In this document: positions 43,674 to 52,513 of the stretch, in pieces | Layout: each line of letters begins with the position of its first letter | Numbering within the stretch: position 1 is the first letter of the stretch | NCBI GenBank assembly: GCA_965208525.1 | Contig: OZ242340.1 | Span: 2,480,001 to 2,544,000, forward strand | Direction: 5' to 3' | DNA: 64,000 bases | Origin: VXYL01 sp965208525 | GTDB lineage: Bacteria > Pseudomonadota > Gammaproteobacteria > Pseudomonadales > Azotimanducaceae | Translations under genes and position numbers: made by a program | The notes under the pieces: generated by a model | What the model was told of the DNA's origin: nothing | Database searches by the model: none | Seen by the model: only the letters and a program-made list of their open reading frames with translations

Positions 43674-44759
43674 GTGAGCCTGCCGGAGCAAGCCGCGACG
43701 CGAGTTGTCGGCATTGTCGCGAACCCGGCATCTGGCAAGGACGTGCGACGCCTGACCGCGCGGGCGTCCGTGTTCGACAATCAGGAGAAGGCGGCCATTG
43801 TGCGTCGCTGTTTGGCCGGCATAGCGGCGCAGCGACGGCATGGCCAGACTTCGCAGGAAGACTCACACACTGCGGTGCTCGTGCGCTATCTGCCGGACTC
43901 GCACAACATCGTCGCGAGCGCAGCCGGTCAGACGGGCATAGCGGCGACCCCCCTCGACATCGAAGCCTCGGGAACCGCTGCCGACACCCGCGCCGCGGCG
44001 CAGGCGCTCAAGGGCGCTGCCGCCGTGATCACGCTGGGCGGCGACGGTACCAACCGGGCGTTCGCGCAGGGCTGGCTCGACGCGCCGCTGATTCCGCTCT
44101 CCACAGGCACCAACAACGCGTTCCCGCACATGCAGGAAGCCACGGCCGCGGGGTTTGCGGCCGCGTTGGTCGCTAGTGGAGGCGTACCCCTTGCTGCCGT
44201 CTCGGAACGTGCCAAGGTCGTTCACGTGGCAATCGAGGCAGAGCCGGACGACCTTGCGCTGATCGACGCGGTGGCGACAACCGACCGCTTTCTGGGTGCC
44301 CGCGCCATCGTCGATCCACGCACCTGGATCATGGCCGTGCTGACGCGAGCCGATCCTGCTGCCGTGGGCATGACGGGCGTCGCCGGCTTTGCCCTGCCGC
44401 TTGCGGCATCGTGCGATGGCGGTGTCCTAATCGAGTTCGCCGCCGCCGAACGACCCACGACACGGGTCCTGCATGCGCCAGTGGCGCCTGGGCATTTCGC
44501 CGATGTGGCGGTGGCCGCGACACGGAGCGTCGCACTCAACGCGCCCGTGCATGTGCAGGGCCCGGCGACGCTCGCCTTCGACGGAGAGCGAGAGCGCACC
44601 TTGAAGCCGGGGCAGCGCGCCACCTTCACAGTGCGGCGCGACGGCCCCCACGTCATCAGCGTGCGCCACGCCCTCGCCCATGCAGCTGCCGCGGGCCGGC
44701 TCTCCGCCGAATGCACGCGTCCTGCACACCTGACATCGAGCAACAGCACCGGAGATTGA
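43674..44759 (+). CDS. acoX: AcoX-like ATP-NAD kinase-family protein
   Basis: A 361-residue protein with the diacylglycerol/NAD kinase fold: 'VGIVANPASGKDVRRL' and the nucleotide motif 'AAAVITLGGDGTNRAFA' (GGDGT), then 'STGTNNAFP'. AcoX is an accessory protein of acetoin operons whose role is not established; the usual order is acoX-A-B-C, whereas here it lies between acoB and acoC. The GTG at 43674 starts 45 nt after acoB. The C-terminal domain is the expected beta-sandwich-like region of low conservation. Confidence 0.85.
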   Translation: MSLPEQAATRVVGIVANPASGKDVRRLTARASVFDNQEKAAIVRRCLAGIAAQRRHGQTSQEDSHTAVLVRYLPDSHNIVASAAGQTGIAATPLDIEASGTAADTRAAAQALKGAAAVITLGGDGTNRAFAQGWLDAPLIPLSTGTNNAFPHMQEATAAGFAAALVASGGVPLAAVSERAKVVHVAIEAEPDDLALIDAVATTDRFLGARAIVDPRTWIMAVLTRADPAAVGMTGVAGFALPLAASCDGGVLIEFAAAERPTTRVLHAPVAPGHFADVAVAATRSVALNAPVHVQGPATLAFDGERERTLKPGQRATFTVRRDGPHVISVRHALAHAAAAGRLSAECTRPAHLTSSNSTGD

Positions 44760-44760
44760 C

Positions 44761-46083
44761 ATGCCGACCGAGATTTACCTCGTCAAGGTGGGGATGACCA
44801 TGCACGAAGGCACGGTCGAGGAGTGGTATGTCGCCGACGGCGAGCGAGTCGAAGCCGGCGCAATGCTCTATCGGCTCGAAACCGAGAAGGTGAACCTCGA
44901 TGTGGACGCGGAGGCGTCCGGCATCGTTCGGCACCTTGCTGCCGAAGGCGACACGCTGGAGCCCGGCGACGTGGTGGGATTCATCTACGCCGACGGCGAG
45001 ACCATCCCGGACGTGTTGCCAAGACCAAAGCCCAAGCGCGACATCGCGGTTGTAGGCGAGGAGCCAGCGTCCCCGCCCTCGGTGCAAGCGAAGCCGGCTG
45101 CGTCTGGAGCGCGTGTGGCCGCATCGCCAGCCGCCCGCCGTCTGGCACGAGAGCGGGGTGTGTCGCTCGAAGGCGTGGCGGGGAGTGGGCCCGGCGGCCG
45201 CATCGTCGAAGGCGACGTGCCCGCCGCGCCGCCCGCGCCGGAACCGCCAAAGCGCATCGCGGCATCGCCGGCGGCGCGCAAGCTGGCAGCCGAACTGAAC
45301 GTCGATCTAGCCAACGTCGATGGCAGCGGGCCTCGAGGCCGAATCACCCGGGAGGACGTGCAGGCAGCGGCCGAGGCACCGGCAGCGGCGCAACCTTCCG
45401 CCGGCGCCACGCGCATGTCCGCCATGCGCCGCACCATCGCGGAACGGATGCACTCGAGTTTGCGCGACACGGCGCAGCTCACGATGGACATGGAAGTGGA
45501 CGTCACTGATCTGGTGAAGCTACGGGGCAACCTCATCGACGAGTGGGCCGACGACGGCGTTCGCGTGACCTACACCGACCTTGTGCTCGTTGCCGCAGCC
45601 CGCGCGCTCATCCGGCACCCGAAGATGAACGCTTGCCTCAGCGACGACGCCATCACCTCCTACGACTACGCCCACGTCGGCATGGCGGTAGCGCTGGACG
45701 AAGGGCTCATCGTGCCGGTCATCCGCGATGCCCACGAAAAGCCCTTGCGCGAAGTCGCCCGAGAGTCTGCTGACCTCGCCGCCCGCGCTCGTGCCGGCTC
45801 CCTTGGGCTCGGCGACCTTGCGGACGGCACCTTCACCGTTACCTCGCTCGGCATGTACGGCGTCGACACCTTCACCCCCATCCTGAACCCGCCGCAGGCC
45901 GGCATCCTCGGAGTCGGTCGCATCTACGACGGCGTGAAGTGGCAGGACGGCACCCCCGTCCGCACCCCAATGCTTCGCCTCTCCCTCACCTGGGACCACC
46001 GCGTCCTCGACGGCGCCCCCGCGGCAGAGTTTCTGGCCGCGGTGCGGGAATACCTCGAACAGCCCTACCGCCTGTTGGTTTAG
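44761..46083 (+). CDS. acoC: Dihydrolipoamide acyltransferase (E2)
   Basis: A 440-residue E2. The lipoyl domain (1-80) has the modified Lys43 in 'LETEKVNLDVDAE'. Two peripheral-subunit-binding domains follow in tandem, about 119-153 and 166-201, each with 'AASPAAR-K/R-LA' and 'GSGP-x-GRI'. The catalytic domain (about 215-440) ends with the active-site 'WDHRVLDG'. Two binding domains are more than the single one usual in this family. The start is one nucleotide after the acoX stop. No E3 (lipoamide dehydrogenase) gene is in the window. Confidence 0.92.
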   Translation: MPTEIYLVKVGMTMHEGTVEEWYVADGERVEAGAMLYRLETEKVNLDVDAEASGIVRHLAAEGDTLEPGDVVGFIYADGETIPDVLPRPKPKRDIAVVGEEPASPPSVQAKPAASGARVAASPAARRLARERGVSLEGVAGSGPGGRIVEGDVPAAPPAPEPPKRIAASPAARKLAAELNVDLANVDGSGPRGRITREDVQAAAEAPAAAQPSAGATRMSAMRRTIAERMHSSLRDTAQLTMDMEVDVTDLVKLRGNLIDEWADDGVRVTYTDLVLVAAARALIRHPKMNACLSDDAITSYDYAHVGMAVALDEGLIVPVIRDAHEKPLREVARESADLAARARAGSLGLGDLADGTFTVTSLGMYGVDTFTPILNPPQAGILGVGRIYDGVKWQDGTPVRTPMLRLSLTWDHRVLDGAPAAEFLAAVREYLEQPYRLLV

Positions 46084-46157
46084 CGTCCGTTGGGTCCTGT
46101 CGCGGGGACCCGCGGCCCGCCGACGTACCGGGTCGCCCAGGCTATCGGGCAAGAGCT

Positions 46158-47636
46158 TCAGAAAGCCGGCAGCGGCATCTCCTCGCTGTCGTTCGGCCAT
46201 GCCCCTTGGAAGGCAGGTGCCGGCGTTTCTGTTCGCACCTGTTCGAGCCAGAACACGCCGTCGAACGGGGCGCTGTTGCCGCGGGTGCCGAGGAAGTCGA
46301 TGTCGCCGTCGCCGTCGAGATCCCGGGGGATCAGCTTGTCGAACATGCCACGCTTGCGGCGGGAGATGTCGTGGCGGGTCCAGCCTTCGTCCGAGTCATC
46401 CGCCGTCCCCGACGTTGAGTACCCCGGGTTTTCGAACCAGCCCAAGCGGCCGAGCGAGTCCGCTGGCGTCACGTCGCCGTCCTCGTTGCGGGGGCCCAAG
46501 CTGTAGCTTCCGGCCATCACGTCGAGTTCGCCATCGCCGTTGATGTCGGCGAGCGCGAATCCAGTCATGCTGTCGGGGGCAAAGGTGCCGATCCGGTGCA
46601 GTCGCCAAGCGCCCCATTTCCCGTCCTGCATCGGCGGCTGCTCGAACCAGGCGAGTCCGGGTGGGCTTCCCGCCATGGCGAACGCCGTCACGATGTCCAG
46701 CCGGCCGTCGTGGTTGAGGTCGGCAAAGTCGAGGTTGAAGGCACTCGCCTCGGCACTGCCCGTCAGCCCAATCGGGTGTTCCACAAACTGGAATCCACTC
46801 CCGTCGGTCACGTTCTCGAACACGATCATGCGGCGTTCCCCACGACTGCCGGCGACGATGTCGAGATCGCCATCGGCGTCCATGTCCACTGGACGTGCGT
46901 TCTGCGGAATGCTGAACGTGCCGAGTTCTACCTCTCGCCACCCTGTTGCCGACAATGGATCGCCCACCACCTCGAACAGCGACACAGGCGTCTTCCGGGC
47001 GTAGTCTCCTTCACCCGGATTCTGCGCCCCCTTGTTCGCGGCGGAGATCTCCAGCCTGCCATCGCCGTCGAAGTCCGCGAAAAACACGCGCAGCCACGAG
47101 CCCCTCCCTTGGGTGCCCGGCAGGATCAGGTGGGGCCAGGCACCTTGGCGCGCGCCCTCGCCCGGGTTCTGGAAATAGGCCAGATGCGCCAGTTCCGACG
47201 CCACCACGACATCCGGCAGCCCATCGCCGTTCACGTCGCCAATGGCTGCATCCTCAGGCGCTGCGGCCAGGATTCCCTCGGCCAGCGTCACGTTGTGCCA
47301 CTGATGCGGGCCGGCGCTGCCGAAGGCGATCCGAACATGCCCATCGGGTTGGCCGTCGTAGCTGGTGTCGGATTCATGCACCGATACCACATCCTCATGC
47401 CCATCCCTATCGAGATCAGCCATGACCAGTCCGTCGCTGCCACTGATGGGAGCGCCGTGTTCCGCATCGTCGATGCGGTGCTCTCGCCAACTGATGGTCA
47501 GATCGCGAGCCCTCGCCTCCGACAAGGCATCCCCAACCGGCGTTGCCTCCGCTGCACAGGGCAAGGCCAACGCCCCCCACAACAAGCGCAGCCAGCACGC
47601 CGTCTTTCTTCCGCTCACATCCCGACTCCCCACCAT
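46158..47636 (-). CDS. Secreted FG-GAP/VCBS repeat protein
   Basis: A 492-residue exported protein with at least seven FG-GAP/VCBS-type repeats, each with a calcium-loop DxDxDG-like core: 'MADLDRDGHEDVV', 'IGDVNGDGLPDVV', 'FADFDGDGRLEIS', 'PVDMDADGDLDIV', 'FADLNHDGRLDIV', 'LADINGDGELDVM' and 'PRDLDGDGDIDFL'. These form a beta-propeller with one blade per repeat. A signal peptide precedes 'AEATPVGD'. Function unknown; such propellers bind ligands or polysaccharide, or act as scaffolds. No enzymatic domain is present. Confidence 0.88.
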   Translation of the reverse strand: MVGSRDVSGRKTACWLRLLWGALALPCAAEATPVGDALSEARARDLTISWREHRIDDAEHGAPISGSDGLVMADLDRDGHEDVVSVHESDTSYDGQPDGHVRIAFGSAGPHQWHNVTLAEGILAAAPEDAAIGDVNGDGLPDVVVASELAHLAYFQNPGEGARQGAWPHLILPGTQGRGSWLRVFFADFDGDGRLEISAANKGAQNPGEGDYARKTPVSLFEVVGDPLSATGWREVELGTFSIPQNARPVDMDADGDLDIVAGSRGERRMIVFENVTDGSGFQFVEHPIGLTGSAEASAFNLDFADLNHDGRLDIVTAFAMAGSPPGLAWFEQPPMQDGKWGAWRLHRIGTFAPDSMTGFALADINGDGELDVMAGSYSLGPRNEDGDVTPADSLGRLGWFENPGYSTSGTADDSDEGWTRHDISRRKRGMFDKLIPRDLDGDGDIDFLGTRGNSAPFDGVFWLEQVRTETPAPAFQGAWPNDSEEMPLPAF

Positions 47637-47762
47637 TCCTCGAACAGCGACGGCCCCTTCCCGTCCCCTACACCCGCAAAGATCCTAGCCAAGGCTACAC
47701 CTACACGGATGTACCGCGTGCGCCATAATCGTCCCACTTCGCCAGCCAAATGATGCCGCTCC

Positions 47763-48758
47763 ATGACCGACCTGCTTCGACGCGCGCGCGCCATGCTGGC
47801 GCACTCGGCGGCGGCCGTTGAGGCCGTGTCGGAACTGCTCGACGGACGTCTAGCGGAGGCCGTGGACGTGATCGCCGGTCTCGAGTCCATCCTCATCGTC
47901 ACCGGTCTCGGCAAGAGCGGCCTAGTGGCGCAGAAGGCGGCGGCGACGCTGTCGAGCACCGGCACGCAGACCGCCTTCGTGCATCCTGTGGAGGCGCTGC
48001 ACGGCGACCTCGGCATCGTCAGGCCGGGTTCGGCGATGCTGGCGCTCTCCAAAAGCGGTGGCAACGAGGAGACCATCGAGTTTGCCCGCCAGTTCCGCCT
48101 GGTCACTCAGGGCAAGGTCATCTCCGTAACGGAGCCCGGTTCCCGCCTCGCTTCGGTGGCAGACATTCCGCTTTCCATCCCGGTGCTGTCCGAGATCGAC
48201 GAGTTCAACCTTGCGCCAACCACCAGCACGCTAACCACGATGGCAATCTGCGACATGCTGGCGATTCTGGTGCAGCAAGAGAAGGGCCTCACCGACCACG
48301 ACTTCGCTCGCTTCCACCCAAGCGGCACGCTTGGACGGCGGCTGCTGTTGGAAGTGAAGGACTTGATGATCCAAGGTGATGCCCTTCCCATCGTTCTGGG
48401 CAACATTCGCTTTGCGGACCTCGTCTACGAAATCTCCTCCAAGGGCATTGGTATGGCCATCATCGTCGACGACGACGGCGGCCACGTTGGCGTGGTGACC
48501 GATGCGGACATCCGCCGCCTGCTCCTGCGCGGAGAAGACGTGCGCGCACTCTCCGCCGCCCAGTGCTTCCACCGCAGCCGCCGCGGCGCCGAGAGCAACG
48601 CCCCCACCGACGTACACGGTGCCACCGCCACGGATGCCAAGGCGATCGATTGTCTGCGCCAGATGCGCGAAAGCCGCATCACGGAACTGGTCGTCTTGGA
48701 TGGTGCGCGCCCCGTCGGCGTCGTGCGTCTCCAAGACTTGATCGAAGCCGGGATATAG
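47763..48758 (+). CDS. kdsD: Arabinose 5-phosphate isomerase
   Basis: A 331-residue KdsD/KpsF/GutQ-family enzyme, converting ribulose 5-phosphate to arabinose 5-phosphate for Kdo and thus lipopolysaccharide. The SIS domain (about 35-180) shows 'VTGLGKSGLVAQKAAATLSS' and 'PVEALHGDLG', then 'LSKSGGNEETIEFA' and 'HPSGTLGRRLLL'. Two CBS domains (about 200-331) follow. It is not in the usual kdsC-lptC cluster; the neighbours are unrelated. It ends 22 nt from the convergent transporter operon. Confidence 0.92.
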   Translation: MTDLLRRARAMLAHSAAAVEAVSELLDGRLAEAVDVIAGLESILIVTGLGKSGLVAQKAAATLSSTGTQTAFVHPVEALHGDLGIVRPGSAMLALSKSGGNEETIEFARQFRLVTQGKVISVTEPGSRLASVADIPLSIPVLSEIDEFNLAPTTSTLTTMAICDMLAILVQQEKGLTDHDFARFHPSGTLGRRLLLEVKDLMIQGDALPIVLGNIRFADLVYEISSKGIGMAIIVDDDGGHVGVVTDADIRRLLLRGEDVRALSAAQCFHRSRRGAESNAPTDVHGATATDAKAIDCLRQMRESRITELVVLDGARPVGVVRLQDLIEAGI

Positions 48759-48780
48759 GGAGGTCCTGATCGCCCGACGC

Positions 48781-49767
48781 CTATCCGCCTGGTGGATGAA
48801 GGTGGCAGGCTACCTGGCCGGTCGCTGGTTCGCCGTGCAGCACTGGCACCTCTTGGCTGCACACTTCCATCGCCTCTGGACATCTTGGGTGGAAGCGGCA
48901 GCCTGTTGGGGGGTTGCGGACACTGGGGACTTCGCCAGCGATCAGGTTTTCTGGGCGGCGGGACTCCAACTCCGGGTCTGGGAGCGGGACGGCGTTCAGG
49001 AGCGCTTGTGTGTACGGGTGGCGGGGGCTGCGGAACAGCGTGTCGCGGTCGGCGACTTCGACGATTCTCCCGAGGTACATGACGCCGATGCGGTCGCTGA
49101 TGTGGCGCACCACCGAAAGGTCGTGGGCGATGAAGAGGTAGGTGAGGCCCAGGCGTTCCTGCAGCTCCACGAGCAGGTTGATGACCTGCGCTTGGATCGA
49201 GACGTCGAGCGCCGAGACCGGTTCGTCGCAGATGACAAGGCTGGGCTCGAGCGCCAAGGCTCTGGCGATGCCAATGCGCTGGCGTTGGCCGCCGGAGAAC
49301 TCGTGCGGATAGCGATCCGCCATGTCCGGCAACAGCCCCACTAAGTCCATCAATTCCGAGATACGAGCGCGCCAGGCGACACGGTCCTTGGCCAGGCCAT
49401 GCACTGCCAGCGGTTCGCCGATGATGTCCTGCACCTTCATTCTTGGGTTTAGGGCGCCGAATGGATCCTGATAGACCATCTGCATCCGTCGCCGGATGGC
49501 GCGCATGCTGGCCCTCGTGTGGCCAGTGACATCCTCCCCCTCGAAGACGATCCGCCCCGCCGTGGGTTCGATCATCCGTAGCACGGCTAGGGCTGTGGTG
49601 GATTTGCCGCAGCCGCTCTCGCCCACGAGACCGAACGTCTCGCCTCGGCGAAGCTCGAACGACACCCCATCGACCGCCTTTACCGAGCCTGCTTCGCGCT
49701 GCAAGAGGCCTTCGCGCACCGGGAAATGCACCTTGAGGTCCTGCACCTCGAGCAGCGCGTCGGTCAT
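48781..49767 (-). CDS. Oligopeptide ABC transporter ATPase (OppF/DppF)
   Basis: A 328-residue ATPase of the peptide/nickel import family. Walker A 'GESGCGKST' is at about 49-57, the signature is 'FSGGQRQRIGIARALAL', Walker B 'LVICDEPVSALD', and the C-terminal Cys-rich oligopeptide extension reads 'GCRFHPRCPEAMEVC'. That region can hold an iron-sulphur cluster in relatives. Its ATG overlaps the stop of the upstream OppD-like gene (ATGA). It is the last gene of the operon 54362-48781. Confidence 0.93.
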   Translation of the reverse strand: MTDALLEVQDLKVHFPVREGLLQREAGSVKAVDGVSFELRRGETFGLVGESGCGKSTTALAVLRMIEPTAGRIVFEGEDVTGHTRASMRAIRRRMQMVYQDPFGALNPRMKVQDIIGEPLAVHGLAKDRVAWRARISELMDLVGLLPDMADRYPHEFSGGQRQRIGIARALALEPSLVICDEPVSALDVSIQAQVINLLVELQERLGLTYLFIAHDLSVVRHISDRIGVMYLGRIVEVADRDTLFRSPRHPYTQALLNAVPLPDPELESRRPENLIAGEVPSVRNPPTGCRFHPRCPEAMEVCSQEVPVLHGEPATGQVACHLHPPGG

Positions 49768-50840
49768 GGGCCGCTTCTTCTGCGAGGGGAAGCCTCTCGC
49801 GCTCCTCCGCGCTGAGGGCTCCTCTCGCTAGGGGAAGCCCCTCGCGCTTCTTCGCGCTGAGGGCTCCAGTGACAGGCTCGGAGCCGACCGGGCTCCGCAG
49901 TTTCGAGAAGAGGCGTCTCCTGACAGCGCTCGAAGGCGTGCGGGCATCGCGGTGCGAACGCGCAACCTGCCGGCAACGCCGCGAGATCAGGCGGCTGCCC
50001 GGGAATGGTCGCCAGCCGACGAGAACCCCCGATGTCCCCATCGAGCGTGGGAATCGAGGCCATGAGGCCTGCCGTGTAGGGATGGCTCGGATCGGCGTAG
50101 AGCGCCCGTGCGGTGGCAGTCTCCACCACACGCCCGGCGTACATCACGGCGACCCGATCCGCATACCGCGCCACAACGCCAAGATCGTGCGTGATGAGGA
50201 TGAGGGCCGAGTTGGCCTCTCGCGTAAGTTCCTTCAGAAGCGCCAGAATCTGCGCCTGCACCGTCACATCCAAGGCCGTCGTCGGCTCGTCGGCAATGAT
50301 GAGGCGCGGGCGGCAGGCAAGGGCCATGGCAATCATCGCCCGCTGTCGCATTCCGCCCGAGAAGTGATGTGGATAGTCCCGCAAGCGGCCGCTCGCGTCC
50401 GGAATCCGTACCCGCCGCAGAAGCTCGGCGGCTCGTTGGTAGGCCTGCTTCCAGATCGACCCGCGATGCAGGCGAATCGGCTCCCCCACCTGCTTGCCGA
50501 TGGTGAGCACGGGGTTCAGCGACGACATGGGTTCCTGGAAGATCATGGCGATGCGGTCGCCGCGAATGGCGCGCATCGTCGCTTCGTCGTGGCGCAGCAA
50601 GTCCTCGCCATCGAACAGGATGCGCCCGCCGTCGATGCTCCCCGCGGTGTCAATCAGCCGCAGGATGGAAAGGGCGGTCACGCTCTTGCCGGAACCGCTT
50701 TCGCCAACGATGGCGAGCGTCTCGCCGGCTTCCACATGCAGGGAGACTCCGTCCACGGCACGCACGAGACCTCTGTCGGTGCGAAAGGACACGGAGAGGT
50801 CCTGCACGTCCAGCAGCGGGGCGCCCCCGGCGGCTGTCAT
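49764..50840 (-). CDS. Oligopeptide ABC transporter ATPase (OppD/DppD)
   Basis: A 358-residue ATPase, partner of the OppF-like protein. Walker A 'GESGSGKSV', signature 'FSGGMRQRAMIAMALAC', Walker B 'LIIADEPTTALD', and 'GCAFAPRCPHAFERC' near the end are clear. The last 30 residues or so are an Arg/Ser/Pro-rich tail that is foreign to the family, encoded by a 45-nt in-frame tandem duplication (see 49785-49867). The ATG at 50840 overlaps the solute-binding-protein stop. Confidence 0.93.
   Translation of the reverse strand: MTAAGGAPLLDVQDLSVSFRTDRGLVRAVDGVSLHVEAGETLAIVGESGSGKSVTALSILRLIDTAGSIDGGRILFDGEDLLRHDEATMRAIRGDRIAMIFQEPMSSLNPVLTIGKQVGEPIRLHRGSIWKQAYQRAAELLRRVRIPDASGRLRDYPHHFSGGMRQRAMIAMALACRPRLIIADEPTTALDVTVQAQILALLKELTREANSALILITHDLGVVARYADRVAVMYAGRVVETATARALYADPSHPYTAGLMASIPTLDGDIGGSRRLATIPGQPPDLAALPAGCAFAPRCPHAFERCQETPLLETAEPGRLRACHWSPQREEARGASPSERSPQRGGAREASPRRRSGP
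49785..49867. repeat. 38-nt tandem repeat, 45-nt period, in the OppD tail
   Basis: Two copies of AGGGGAAGC-Y-CTCGCGCT followed by CCTCCGCGCTGAGGGCTCC (first copy 49785-49822, second 49830-49867, a few substitutions) with a 7-nt spacer. Because the period is 45 nt it stays in frame and repeats a 15-residue unit at the end of the OppD-like protein. Origin by slippage or by repeat insertion is inferred. Confidence 0.8.
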
Positions 50841-52513
50841 TCGAACCCCATTTCGCGCTTCATTTCGTGGTCGATCCAGATGCGTGCGTAGATCGGTCCC
50901 GGCCGCACGGCGCCGGCGCGAAGCTCGCCGCCGTAGTTCTTCACCCACGGCCACCAGGCGATGTAGTTGTAGTTGGTCGGCAGCCAGATGGACGGTGCCT
51001 CTTCGAGCAGCTTCAAGGTCAAGGCCCGCGTCTGTTCGATGCGCGAGGCTTCGTCGCGGGTTTGCATCAGCCGGTCGATGGCGGCGTCGAAATCGGCATC
51101 CGCGTAGAGTGCGGGATTCCACTTGTGGCCGCGGATGAACTTGCGGATCGACGTGGTCGGGTTGGTGTGCCCATTGTTCATGAAGTAGCCGGGGCCGTGG
51201 GTCAGTGTGGTCATGCGCGAAAGGAACGAGGCGTACTCCATCGGCTCGATCTCCATGCGCACGCCAACCTTGGCGAGGTAGTCGTCGAGCAGGGGAATGA
51301 GGTCCATGTTGGCTGGGGAACAGGTACACACCTGCACCTTGAAGGTGAAGCCCTCGGGCACCCCGGCCTCGTCGAGGAGTTCCCGGGCGCGCTCCGGGCG
51401 ATACTCGAAGAGCTCCTGCACCGACTCCGGCATCTCCTCCAAGGGCTGGAAGTAGCCGCCGAACTCGGGATGCTGCGGATAGGCCATCAGTTCCGCGTGG
51501 CCGCCGTAGAACAGATCCACGATTTCCCGCTGGTTCACGGCCATGTTCAGCGCCCGGCGCACGCGAATGTCGTCGAACGGAGGGCGATCCATGCGCAAGG
51601 CGACGAAGTTGCCGGTGGTGGCTAGCCAGCGCGCCCACTTGAGCTCCGGCGTCGTCTCCTTGAGGTGGTCCACGGCGATCCAGCGGATGGATTCGAGAAT
51701 GTCGATCTTGGCGGTGCGGATGGCGGTGAGGAAGGTGGCTTCGTCCTTGATGATGCGATACTTCACCTCGTCCACGAACGGGATGGAATAGCGCTCCTCG
51801 CCGATGGGTTCCGCGTCCCAGTATTCCGGGTTCTTCGAGTAGTGCTGGACGTGCCCCTGGACGTAGTTGGTGAGGGTGAAGGGGCCGGTGCCGACCACGT
51901 TGCGCCAGTCCTTGGCATTGACGTCCGCGAGTTCTCGCGGCGAGATGGACGACTGATAGCCGTAGCCGAACCGGTAGGGCCATTCTGCGTTGTACTGGTT
52001 GAAGTGGAACACCACCGTGTAATCGTCCCGCGCTTCCACGGAATCGATGTAGCCCCAGTAATCCGCCTGCGCCTTCTTCGGGCTGTTGTCCACCAGGTTG
52101 AAGGTGAACACCACATCGTGCGCCGTGAGGTCGCGCGGCTCCATCACCCCCGGCTTGCCGGTGAATCGGGCACCGCGCCGCAGATTCACCACTAGGGTGC
52201 GGTGGTCTTCCCAGCCCCAGCTCTCGGCCAGTTCCCCGCGCATTACCTCGGTCGGCAGATAAGCCTCGGCATGGAAGGTGTAATGGCCGCCCTTGCGGAT
52301 GCTCTTTTCGAGATTGCCGGAGAAGAGCTGCTCGCGAATCATTCCGTAGTCGTGGTTGGCCTTCCACGTCCAGTCGATGGGGTCCCAAGACAGCGCCGAC
52401 AGGGTGACGACCACCGTCCCAACGTTGAGCGTGCCGCCGTACTGCGGCGTCTCGGCAACGCCTGTCGTGGCCAGTGTCGTCAAACAGGCAAAAAGAGCCG
52501 CGTGAACCTTCAT
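50837..52513 (-). CDS. Peptide ABC transporter substrate-binding protein
   Basis: A 558-residue family 5 solute-binding protein (DppA/OppA type). A signal peptide ends at 'TTGVAETPQYGGTLNVG'; the start of the mature chain, the 'LAESWGWEDHRTLVVNLRRG' and 'DVVFTFNLV' segments, and 'RRALNMAVNQREIVD' are family hallmarks. It delivers peptides or similar solutes to the two permeases. The gene lies after the permeases and before the ATPases, with ATGA overlaps on both sides, which is a compact, less usual order. Confidence 0.92.
   Translation of the reverse strand: MKVHAALFACLTTLATTGVAETPQYGGTLNVGTVVVTLSALSWDPIDWTWKANHDYGMIREQLFSGNLEKSIRKGGHYTFHAEAYLPTEVMRGELAESWGWEDHRTLVVNLRRGARFTGKPGVMEPRDLTAHDVVFTFNLVDNSPKKAQADYWGYIDSVEARDDYTVVFHFNQYNAEWPYRFGYGYQSSISPRELADVNAKDWRNVVGTGPFTLTNYVQGHVQHYSKNPEYWDAEPIGEERYSIPFVDEVKYRIIKDEATFLTAIRTAKIDILESIRWIAVDHLKETTPELKWARWLATTGNFVALRMDRPPFDDIRVRRALNMAVNQREIVDLFYGGHAELMAYPQHPEFGGYFQPLEEMPESVQELFEYRPERARELLDEAGVPEGFTFKVQVCTCSPANMDLIPLLDDYLAKVGVRMEIEPMEYASFLSRMTTLTHGPGYFMNNGHTNPTTSIRKFIRGHKWNPALYADADFDAAIDRLMQTRDEASRIEQTRALTLKLLEEAPSIWLPTNYNYIAWWPWVKNYGGELRAGAVRPGPIYARIWIDHEMKREMGFE

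Noticed and set aside
48425..50131. 568-residue minus-strand ORF rich in Arg, Pro and Ala
   Set aside because: It is an off-frame shadow of kdsD and the two Opp-type ATPase genes, which have unmistakable motifs in other frames; its composition is that of GC-rich antisense or shifted reading.
50841..52388. Long 5' extension of the OppD-like ATPase frame (874 residues in total)
   Set aside because: The upstream part overlaps the substrate-binding-protein gene out of frame; the true start at 50840 has the canonical family N-terminus and an ATGA overlap.
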